Shown piece by piece: positions 20,554 to 29,200 of a stretch of DNA of 39,748 bases. The stretch comes from Thermomucor indicae-seudaticae (lineage: Eukaryota > Mucoromycota > Mucoromycetes > Mucorales > Lichtheimiaceae): NCBI GenBank assembly GCA_000787465.1, contig JSYX01000030.1, positions 1-39,748 of the forward strand, given 5' to 3'. A program made the position numbers and the translations under genes. Under the pieces are notes generated by a model, which worked only from the letters and a program-made list of their open reading frames with translations, was not told the origin of the DNA and searched no databases. The first letter of the stretch is position 1; the number at the start of each line of letters is the position of its first letter.

Positions 20554-21294
20554 TTAGGCTTGACGAGGTGCACGACGGGCGTTGTCGCGACGGGGACGGT
20601 TCTCCTTGGGCGCAAATGCAGCGACGGGGGCAGTGACGGTCACACCCGGCAGGTTGTCAAAGTTCATGGACTTGAGCAATTCCTATTAACACGGAAAAAG
20701 AGAAATGCCAACACAGAGGTGTGGCAAAGAGAAAAGAGAGAGACATTTAATAACATGCGCGGTTGGATCTTGACACCGAGAAAAAGTTAAAAAGTATGGC
20801 CATCGAAAGATCCGACCGCGCGACAGATTAGAAGGTAGGAGAAGAAGAGCCAATGGCTAGCTCTCTTCTCCCACGACCCAAAAAATGAATGAAAGGGCGA
20901 CATTACCTCAGTCTCAGGGTCAATCTCAATGGCACCAGTGTCCAGAGCAGACACTTCGGGAACATAGTTGTCACGGCGTTCACGTTCTTCCTCTTGCAGC
21001 TTGAAGGAAATGCCACGCACAGGACCATGCGAAATGCGCTTCATCAAGTGAGTCGTGAAACCGGCAATCTTGTTGCGAAGACGCTTGGACTGAATAATGG
21101 CGACCTCGTCAACGATGCGCTTGTTGGTTTGGAAATCGAGAGTGAGACGAGGGTAGTACTTTTCAATCAGGACACGGGAGGCCTTCTTGACAGTCTTGGT
21201 TCGGACACGACCCTGTTATCCCATCCATCCATCCATCCATCCATCCGTTAAATCCCACGTTGGATATCGTCGATGCTTTATCGTTATTTACCAT
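20554..21294 (-). CDS. RPS17: 40S ribosomal protein S17 (eS17)
   Basis: Small-subunit ribosomal protein. Three exons: a first coding exon of just the ATG (21292-21294), then 20907-21212 and 20554-20682; 145 residues. The N-terminus after splicing, [14 protein letters not shown], and [20 protein letters not shown] identify the family. Intron 1 (79 nt) directly after the start codon is a common ribosomal-protein-gene layout and here holds a GGAT repeat. Intron 2 (224 nt) is about three times longer than other introns of the window and can fold strongly. The C-terminal arm is basic and Pro/Ala/Arg-rich. The start codon lies 124 bases from that of the divergent JMJD7 gene. Confidence 0.97.
20683..20906 (-). 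other. Structured second intron of RPS17
   Basis: Donor GTAATG, acceptor TTAATAG. On the transcribed strand it can form three hairpins: one using GAGAAGAG... and ...CTTCTTCTC; a central stem of 15 pairs with one mismatch whose arms lie at 20807-20821 and 20757-20771; and a small one around TGCCA...TGGCA. I found no convincing C/D boxes or H/ACA boxes, so a hosted snoRNA is not supported. An autoregulatory or splicing structure is possible. Confidence 0.55.
21221..21246 (-). repeat. (GGAT)n microsatellite in RPS17 intron 1
   Basis: Six uninterrupted units on the coding strand, between a branch-like TTAAC and the acceptor ATAACAG. It contains no AG, so it does not create a false acceptor. Confidence 0.9.
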
Positions 21295-21418
21295 GATGAA
21301 TTACGTAAGTGTCTGCGAAAAGAGAGAGGGAGAGGAAGATTGGGTCGACCAAGCGAAAGCCTTCTTTTTCTGCTGGAAAATTTGGGCGGGCTTTTTTCCC
21401 TTCCTTTTCCCTTTATCC
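21295..21418. promoter_or_regulatory. Bidirectional promoter between RPS17 and JMJD7
   Basis: Only 124 bases separate the two divergent start codons. The stretch has AG-rich and T/C-rich tracts but no obvious TATA box. It must hold both 5' UTRs and core promoters unless one transcript starts inside the other gene. Confidence 0.6.
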
Positions 21419-22700
21419 ATGTCCTTGGAGAGCCATATCATTCGATTCATTAAAGAATACCAAGGTTTGCGTAGAAAGTTATAGAATAGAGTTTTGGATC
21501 ATGCATATTCATTGAGAACAGCAAAGATATTAATGGCACATACGTGCACGTGTATCCTGAGCCACCTTCGCCTCTTGAGTTTCTGCGGGAAAGCGTGCAT
21601 CCAAATCGTCCTGCCATCATAAAAAATGCCATTCATCACTGGCCTGCCAATAAGCTATGGACCAACAGCTATCTTCGTCAGAAAATGGGTGATCATCAAG
21701 TGACGGTATCCGGTACGCATGTCCCCCAGTATCTTCTTCTATGGCCCCCACTAACATTGAAGTAGTAACACCCAATGGGTAGATTGCATGCTCTCATATC
21801 TCGGTTATAAACGAGGGTCTAACGCCAAGGGGATATTAGCTACGCTGATGCGGTGACGTATGATCCAGTAACAGACCGAGAATACTTTGCTATGCCACAC
21901 GAACAAAAGATGGCATTTAGCGAGTTCTTGGACATTATGGAAGGACGCCACAGGACCGACGAAAATACATATTACATTTCATTACAAAATGATAGCCTGC
22001 ATACTGAATTTGGTGCGTTGCTGGATGACGTGGAGCAGGCAGACGTTCCCTGGTGTAGTGAAGCGCTCGGCAAATCGCCTGACGCTGTCAATTTCTGGAT
22101 GGGCAACCACAAAAGTGTGACCTCGTTGCACAAGGATCCGTATGAAAACTGCTATGCTGTCGTTCGGGGCGAAAAGACCTTTGTGCTCTTGCCGCCCACA
22201 GAGTACTACTGCCTTCATGGTAAAAGAAAAAGAAAAAGAAAAAAGAAATGAAAGCTTTATTCGGTCATCTTACTGAGCCCTGTCGTATAGAGTCGGTGTA
22301 TCCAAATGCCGTCTACACGCCTGATAGTGACTCTGTGCTTCGTCTGACGCCCCAGCCTGAATCTTCCACACCGTGGATCCCAGTCAATCCGCTGGCTCCT
22401 GATTACACCCGGTATCCTCGGTTCAAGTGCGCCAAACCTATCGTTGTCACTGTCCACGCTGGCGAGATGCTCTATCTACCAGGTAACAATCAAACTTGTA
22501 CCCCCTTTCGTTTCCTACCCTACTGACTGTATAAACCAGCGCTCTGGTTTCACCAAGTGTTGCAACAAGGTCAAGACGGTGTCATTGCCATTAATGCGTG
22601 GTATGACATGGAGTATCGAAATTCATTGTATCCTACTTTAAGTCTGCTTCGCGGACTCTTAACAATGGAGAAAGAGCAAGAAGAGGAGGAGGAACCTTGA
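21419..22700 (+). CDS. JMJD7: JmjC lysyl hydroxylase/peptidase, JMJD7 orthologue
   Basis: Fe(II)/2-oxoglutarate oxygenase. Human JMJD7 hydroxylates a lysine of the translation-linked GTPases DRG1/2. Six exons: 21419-21464, 21527-21712, 21766-21778, 21840-22219, 22291-22482, 22540-22700; 325 residues (human about 316). Metal ligands H179-x-D181 ([12 protein letters not shown]) and H277 (LWFHQVLQ) fall at almost the same numbers as in the human protein. Other markers: [58 protein letters not shown]. Exon 3 is 13 nt; without it the frame is lost. The fourth intron is taken as 71 nt (acceptor CGTATAG) because this gives a gapless family alignment. The tail is acidic. Confidence 0.93.
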
Positions 22701-22723
22701 TAATACACATGTATGTTTTTCGT

Positions 22724-23227
22724 CTACAGATCGAGAACCGCGTCATACCATGGGTCCGGCCCATGCACGACGCTGCTTTTGCCAAGCGTCTTAAAACCGA
22801 CCGATTCGTAAAGCGGAATAAGATGAGGCCGACTAAGCAGGGCAATGCGCTGAAAGCGTGCTGTCTGTCGTAGCCGTTGTATCCATTGGCGCAAGAGCTC
22901 CTTGGCAACGCCCTGGCGTCTCCTATGAGGTGCCACGCACACGCTGTGAAGACATACGGTAGTACCGTCTGGGTCGTGTGTCTTCATGGATTCTTCCGTC
23001 ACGAGCGAAGCTTTGCTGACAGTTGAGCAGGCGAAGCCGGCAATGCTGTTGTTGTCAGATGACGAACGCGCCACTAGAAATAAATCTGGGATGGTGTCTT
23101 GAGCGTATTGAATACGGTTTTTGAGCTGTTCACGCGAAGCGGCTTCGTCGGGATGGTACGATGCTGCTTCGAGGGCAGCGACATGGTCGAGGTCATTGAA
23201 AGTGGCGGGTTCAAAGATCAGGGACAT
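22724..23227 (-). CDS. GNAT acetyltransferase, AANAT/polyamine acetyltransferase type
   Basis: Single exon, 167 residues, starting at the first ATG. Resembles the non-vertebrate arylalkylamine N-acetyltransferase group that includes yeast Paa1, which acetylates polyamines and arylalkylamines with acetyl-CoA. Markers: the N-terminal LEAASYHPDEAAS acceptor-site segment, HSVCVAPHRRRQGVAKELL with the RRxxGxA acetyl-CoA pyrophosphate loop, the C-terminal YESVGFKTLG strand, and HGPDPWYD. No signal peptide. Its stop is 23 bases from that of convergent JMJD7, and its ATG is 84 bases from that of divergent TAF8. The substrate cannot be told from sequence. Confidence 0.9.
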   Translation of the reverse strand: MSLIFEPATFNDLDHVAALEAASYHPDEAASREQLKNRIQYAQDTIPDLFLVARSSSDNNSIAGFACSTVSKASLVTEESMKTHDPDGTTVCLHSVCVAPHRRRQGVAKELLRQWIQRLRQTARFQRIALLSRPHLIPLYESVGFKTLGKSSVVHGPDPWYDAVLDL

Positions 23228-23311
23228 CCGTTCAAATAACAAAAAGGTCACAGAGCGGGAAGCAAAGAAATTCCCGCCCACACACACTTTTATGCTTTCG
23301 TTTCTCACCTA
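23228..23311. promoter_or_regulatory. Bidirectional promoter between the acetyltransferase gene and TAF8
   Basis: Only 84 bases lie between the two start codons, so core promoter and leaders of both genes are compressed here, or extend into the opposing coding regions. Confidence 0.55.
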
Positions 23312-24287
23312 ATGACGACGGATAAAGTTAGTAGTACATGCCCAGCTCTGGCAACGGAAATCTGTATACAAAAGACGATTTCGCTTTTGGCGAAAGAATC
23401 TGGATTCGAGTCTATAACGAGTAGCGCGTTGGAAGCGTTTTCGAGCGTCATTGATCACTGTAGGTCATCCTGCTCGGTAATGAAAAAAAAAAGGAGCTTA
23501 ACGTCCATCAGTTTTCGAAAATATTCTGCTCAACATGCACGCGTATGCTGAACTGGGTAATCGAGTACGGCCGAATTATCACGACATACTGCGATCGCTC
23601 CAAGATTATTCAGGACTTGATCTCGATCATTTAAAAGAGTATGTGACTCGGACGGCACCAAGAGAAAGAATACCAGGTTTTTAGCCCGACACAGATTGCA
23701 AAGAGTTATGAGTCTGGTTGCTTATATATTTCGTGCGTGAAAATATGTAGAACTCGAGACACCAAAAGAAGCAGTGGATACAACAAAAGAAACAACGTCA
23801 GCACAATTCTTACCTTCAGAAGACGAAGCTGAAGAAGAACACGACGAAGCCACCAAGAAACAGAAAACATTACCACCGTATGTACCTTCTCATCTGCCGC
23901 CTTTCCCCAGTCGTCATTCGTTCCGTCAAACACCCGTAAGTAAGCCCAGAGCTTGCATAAAGAAACAGAGACTGAAAAGGGGGAGCCGGTTATTAGGTCT
24001 ATATAAAGCGACCTGATGATCCTCAAAAGGTCCGCGAACTAAACTCGCAGCAATCAAGGATTGTCGAAGAGAACTTGAAACGGCTCATGTCTACAGAAAA
24101 CCAGCTCGCTCGGGGGCGAGATGACAAACAACTGGCAGAGGCTGCTGCTACTGGTGTTATACCGATTGTCAACTATGAGAACTCTGTGTATCGGCGTAGA
24201 TGGGCGAAACGGTCAGCATCATCATCATCCGGATATAGGAACACAAACAGTAGTAGTAGCATTGGCAAGACGGTCAATCAGCAATAA
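23312..24287 (+). CDS. TAF8: TFIID subunit 8 (TAF8), histone-fold protein
   Basis: Subunit of the general transcription factor TFIID; its N-terminal histone fold pairs with TAF10. Four exons: 23312-23459, 23512-23676, 23751-23935, 23997-24287; 262 residues. The histone fold (about 10-85) reads ALATEICIQ, ESGFESITSSALEAFSSVID, then HAYAELGNRVRPNYHDIL. The TAF8 C-terminal signature LPPYVPSHLPPFPSRHSF (ending near 166) is followed by TPVYIKRPDDPQKVRELN, a charged helix and a Ser/Asn tail. Intron 2 uses a GTTTTT donor; phases agree throughout. The stop codon is embedded in AATAAA (24283-24288), so the 3' UTR should be very short. Confidence 0.93.
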
Positions 24288-24329
24288 ACACAAGAGCTGT
24301 AAATTTTTCCTTTCTAACCTCTGTTTGCC

Positions 24330-25867
24330 ATGAGTTATTACGAGCCAGTGCAAGGGGGTGGCTCACTCATTGTTGCGTATCAAGTGGCCAACAAGCGTGT
24401 TCTTATTGTGGGCGGTGGGAATGTGGCCGCGCAGCGCATCAAGTCAGCCTTGATAGCCGATGCGCGAATCACGGTGGTGGCTCCAGCCGGTGGACTGAAC
24501 GATGAAGTACGTCATCGGATTGAGATGGGACAAGTGAGCTGTTGGCGTGATCGCGTTTTCCAAGACTCGGATCTAGACGATTGCGACATGGTATTGACGG
24601 CGTTGGATGATCATGACGAATCGTTACGGATTGGGCAGCTGTGTCGGGAACGGCGGATTCCTGTCAACGTGGCGGATGTGCCTAGCATGTGCGATTTCTA
24701 CTTTATGAGCCAGCACCGGGATGGGCCAGTGCAGATTGCGGTGTCGACGAATGGGAAAGGGCCTAAACTGGCCAACATGATTCGGACCGCGATTGCGCAG
24801 GCACAGCCGCTGCCGTCGCAGCTTGGCAAGATTGCAGAGCGGATGGGCGAGCTTCGGGCCAAAGTGCGCGAGTGGGAGCCGGCGTTGGATAAAGCGGACC
24901 GACGGATGGGATGGGTCACACGCGTGTGCGAGGCGTGGGGGCTGGACGGCATGGCGCAGTTGGCGTCGTGGTCGGTCCCGGACGAGGCATTTTATGACGT
25001 TCTCTATCAAGCGTTCCAAGAAGACCGTGTGCCTATGCTCGAGGAATGCCTAAAGAAGACAAAGGAAGAAAAGGAAACGTACGGGAGTTGTACATTGTTT
25101 CTTGTGCGCTGTCTTATAATAAGCACTGTATATATAGAGTTCCAAAACAACAGACATGGAGGATGGCATTGGTCGGTGCAGGACCCGGGGATCCGGAACT
25201 GACCACGGTCAAAGCCAAACGGTACCTGCAAGAAGCCGACCTGGTTGTCAGCGACCGACTGATCCCCCAGGCCATCTTGGATCAAGTGCAAGGACAACTG
25301 CTTGTGGCACGTCAGAAAGCGGCGGGCAAATCAGATTCTGCGCAGGATGAATTGCTTGAATGGTGCCTGCAGGGACTGCAGAAGGGACAACGCGTGGTTC
25401 GGCTCAAGATTGGCGATCCGCTTGTGTTTGGTCGCGGCGGCGAAGAGATTGAGTGGTTCCGGGAGCGTGGATACGAATGCGAACTGGTGCCCGGCATATC
25501 GAGCGCGTTTTCGGGACCCATGGCGGCCAAGATTCCGGTGACGATGCGGGGTATTGCGGACCAAGTGATTGTTACGACGGGTCGAGGCACCAAGGGAGCC
25601 ATGCCGGATTTACCAACGTACGGCGCGTCAAGAACACTGGTTGTCCTCATGGCGGTCGGCAGAGCACAGGAATTACGATCAATTTTGGTGGAAAAGGGTT
25701 ACCCACTTGATTGTCCGGTTTGCTGGATAGAAAATGCCAATTGTCCAGAGGAACGCGTCCTGTTTGGAAAGCTTGATAAGATGGCGGATATGGTACAGGA
25801 ACACGCGATTGTAGCTCCTGCCGTGCTCGTGGTTGGAAACTCTGTGTGCGCGTTGAACGGCAAATAA
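24330..25867 (+). CDS. Siroheme synthase fusion: Met8-like dehydrogenase + uroporphyrinogen-III methyltransferase
   Basis: Makes siroheme, cofactor of sulfite (and nitrite) reductase. Two exons, 24330-25078 and 25138-25867; 492 residues. The N-terminal half is the Met8/SirC-type precorrin-2 dehydrogenase, possibly also ferrochelatase: VLIVGGGNVAAQRI NAD loop, NVADVPSMCDFYF, VSTNGKGPKLANMI. The C-terminal half (from about 255) is SUMT (Met1/CobA): ALVGAGPGDPELTTVKA, GDPLVFGRGGEE, ELVPGISSAFSGP. The order equals that of bacterial CysG, whereas baker's yeast has separate MET8 and MET1. The junction falls at the 59-nt intron (AC|GTACGG...TATATAG|A). The start lies 42 bases after the TAF8 stop, so its promoter is probably inside TAF8. 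AATAAA overlaps the stop. Confidence 0.93.
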
Positions 25868-26293
25868 AAGCATCTGTGCTGCACCTTTTGCATCACTTGC
25901 CGTCTCTGTGTAACCTTGACGATCGGGCTGTTGCCCGGGTCCCCTTTCCGGGTCTAGAGAGCGCTGACTACCAGGGTTCTCTTGAACACTACAGCATTGT
26001 TTTGTCGGCCTGCAAGCTTCTTTGTCTTCTACAAAGGGCATCAGAAAAGGGGAAATAAAGAGGGTGATAGCAAAAGGGACGCAGCACGTTTTCTAGTCAG
26101 AGGCTGTATAACCTAATTTAGGAAGTGATTTGGTACCCGCTTCCAGCGTGCATTCCGGCCCTTTTGTTCCTCTCTTTATATAACAGCACGAACCCACTCT
26201 AGTCTTTATTCGGGTCCTTATACTCTCTCATATACACAAACACACGTAAATATATATGCCCGCCTCGAGGTGTCTAATAGAAGAACCATTGTC
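25868..26293 (+). other. Intergenic/promoter region before the spectraplakin-like gene
   Basis: Holds the 3' UTR of the siroheme gene (a second AATAAA near 26053), a TATA box at 26177-26183 and the leader of the giant gene. No separate gene is seen. Confidence 0.5.
26177..26183 (+). promoter_or_regulatory. TATA box of the spectraplakin-like gene
   Basis: TATATAA in a CT-rich context, about 110 bases upstream of the proposed ATG at 26294. Transcription would then start near 26205-26215. Confidence 0.5.
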
Positions 26294-26297
26294 ATGA
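26256..26297 (+). promoter_or_regulatory. Upstream ORF overlapping the main start codon
   Basis: A 13-codon uORF (begins MPASRC) lies in the predicted leader. Its TGA stop (26295-26297) overlaps the main ATG (26294-26296) as ATGA. If the leader is unspliced and starts upstream of 26256, ribosomes meet this uORF first; translation of the main frame would need leaky scanning or reinitiation. The next in-frame ATG (26390, MDDWWV) lies just before the first CH domain. Confidence 0.5.
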
Positions 26298-29200
26298 ACA
26301 ACAGTTCATCGTCCACCAAAACATTGTCCGGTCAATTGTCACTATTGGGAGGAGCAGGAAAGCAGCGACATCGTGAGGCATCCGGGCCCATGGACGATTG
26401 GTGGGTGCGGAACCTTGGTTCCGATTACCAAGAAATCGAAAAGCGGACCTTGACCCGGTGGGTGAATGCCCAACTGAGCGCGGTGGGTGATCGTATTGAG
26501 CGGATCGAGACCGATTTCAAGGACGGCAAACGGTTACTGAAACTGCTTTCGGTTGTTTCCGGACAACCGGCACCCAAACCGGAGCGCATGAATATGCGTA
26601 TCCATCAATTGGCCAACGTCTCGCAGGCCTTGTCGTTTCTGGAGAAGCAAGTGCCGGAGCAGTTGCCCGATATTGGAAATGAAGCCATTGTGAACGGTGA
26701 CGTGAAAAAGACACTGGCGCTCGTGTTCTTTATCATGCTTCGGTATCAAGTGCAAGTGATTTTGACGGATCACGGTGACGATTATATGGCTTCCTTGTCG
26801 GTAAGTTTCCTATTGCATGGTAATATGAAGCAAAAGCGGCTAAGGATGGGGATCCCAAAGAAATTATCGGAACGTCAAGACGATGTTCGGATCGCTGGAT
26901 CACGGCGTAACAGTATCGCCTTGCAAGACGGACCACCCACACTTCGGCCAGGAGCCAAAAAACCAATGCAGTCAGAAAAGAATAGCACGGCCAGCGAGGC
27001 CAAACTGGCTCTCCTGTATTGGGTTCGGATACAGCTGGAAGACTACATTGCCGCCAACCTGATTTCATCCATACAAGACTTTTCGCGCTCTTGGCGAAAC
27101 GGCTTGGCATTCTGTCTGCTCATTCATCGTCACGACCCGATATTGATCCCAGACTTGCTGACCGCTCGCATTCGCTTGGATCTGGCTGATAAAGAGACCT
27201 GGAGGCAGTTGTTGACGCTCGCGTTTGAGGTAGCCGAGGCCCAGCTCAAGATACCGCGTTATTTGGATCCCGAAGACCTCATTGATGTCGAATACCCTTT
27301 TGAGCCCAGCATCATGATGTATGTCGGCGAGTACTATAAAGTCATGTCCCGTGCACAACGGGCGCAGTCGCTGGCGGAGAAACGGGATAAAGCGGCCAAG
27401 CGACGCGCTGCCATTGCTATGGCAGTAGGAGGTGACGCGTGGAATGGCAGTCCACCGGAACAAGAAGTTGCAACGACTATTATCGAAGAAGAAGAGGAGG
27501 AGGAAGAGGAAAAGAGACCTGTTAATGGTAGTACGCTCGAGTCAAAAGTACGGCAACAGCAGCCACCACGGCCCGCCAGCAGGACACGGCTAGAAGCGCC
27601 TGTACCCATTCCGATGCCGTCCGCACGGCGTCATAAGCAACATCGCAAGTCGACGCTGGGCGAGCAAGATAAAGCACGGATCAAGGCGGACTTGAACAGT
27701 CGACTGATGATGCAGCTTACGGGTCACTTGCCACGCGGCGTCCATCCTGTCCTCGATCAACTGATCACGATCCACGAGACCATGCTTTCGTTTATAAAGA
27801 CGCATACACGGACAATCGACGAGATTCCGGAAGAATTCACGCGGTCCGCCACGGTGAGGGAATACATTGATGCGCTAGAGATTATCGAGGAGCAAGCGCG
27901 CGACAAAGCTGGATTGTTAAAGACTGCCAAAGAGGCACGAGACACGCTGACGCAGCCGCCTGAGGCGGTACAAGACGAATCACAGGTCATCCCATTGACG
28001 GACGTCCAGCGTAGCCAGGTGGCGAAGCTGTGTGACGTGCTTGAAAAGGAAGAATGGAAGCCATTTATGGAGCTGTTGCAGAGCACAAAGGCCGATCTTC
28101 GAAGGGTGGAAGCTGACTTGGTCAAGACCGAGAAAGGCGTAGCAGAGTATGAAGAGCAGGCGGCTGTGGTGGAAAAGGAACTGAGTCGGTTGTTTGATCT
28201 GGTCGAGTCCTTGCCGCCTAGGTTGCATCCGCTGGATGCGTACGAGGCGGATATGGAAGCCTACGAGAAACGCGTCGAGGACGCATCGACACAGTTGCAA
28301 GCGTTTGACAGAACGACGTGGAGAGAGTTCCGGTCATTTTATCGTCGGCTTTTCCCGAACGTGCTGCAGCTTGTTGCTCAGCGGCATGCGTCGCTCGAGC
28401 GCACTTCCGAGAAACTGGACGAGACGATGCACTGGGCGAAACGTCAGTGTAGCCTGTTTAAGCGCGGGATGACGTTTGGCCAAGAGGTCGCGATGATTGA
28501 GGACGCGTTGATGGATGTTCAGAAAGCGATGGATCCGTCGACGCAAGCGACAACAACGACGACGACGAACGAAGGGATCCAGGAGCTCGAAGATAACGTG
28601 CGAGCTGTGCGGACCAAGATCCATGATATCCGTGAAGCGTATTTTGATTTGTTTGATGACGACAGTGCGCATAAGCCCGGGTTCACGGCGCGCTTGGAAA
28701 AAGTGGAAGAGCGGTACCGCGTGGTACGCGACTGGGTGGATCAAGTGCGTATGTGGTTTGTGGAGGCGGAGCGGATTCGCGAGTGGATCAATGCACGCAT
28801 CCAGATCATTGCTGATCGTGACGAGACGGATACGGTGGAGCCGCTGCTCGAGGGATTTGCGATCAGCGAGGCTGAAGCCAACAGACTGTACAAGGAGCAT
28901 GATCAGTTGAAGCGCGAGATTGAGCAGTTTGATGCAGACGACATGGCGCGTCTGCGGGCGCATGTCAAGCAATTGACGACTGCTACTGCCGACAAAAAGC
29001 TGAGTCCAGCCGATACGTCCACGATTGAGATTACGCTGCAGACGCTCAGCCTGCTGACGCGACTGAAGCAGCTTTTGCAGAAGCGGACGGTGGCGATCGA
29101 CATGATGATGCTGCGGATCAAGTGGGAAAAGTGGATGGCCAAGGCAGCCGAATGGATTGAACTGACGGGCCGTGAAACGACTGAATTCATGTATCACAAG

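Noticed and set aside
20683..20906. snoRNA inside RPS17 intron 2
   Set aside because: Strong hairpins exist, but neither C/D boxes (RUGAUGA/CUGA) nor a convincing H/ACA box pair could be placed.
22220..22254. 35-nt fourth intron in JMJD7 ending at AATGAAAG
   Set aside because: In phase, but it would add about 12 residues absent from the family; the 71-nt intron ending at CGTATAG gives a gapless alignment and a normal length.
26801..26844. Intron in the linker between the two CH domains (GTAAGT at 26801)
   Set aside because: The donor is perfect, but the available in-frame acceptors would give a 30-36-nt intron, and the frame is open throughout; reading through harms no domain.
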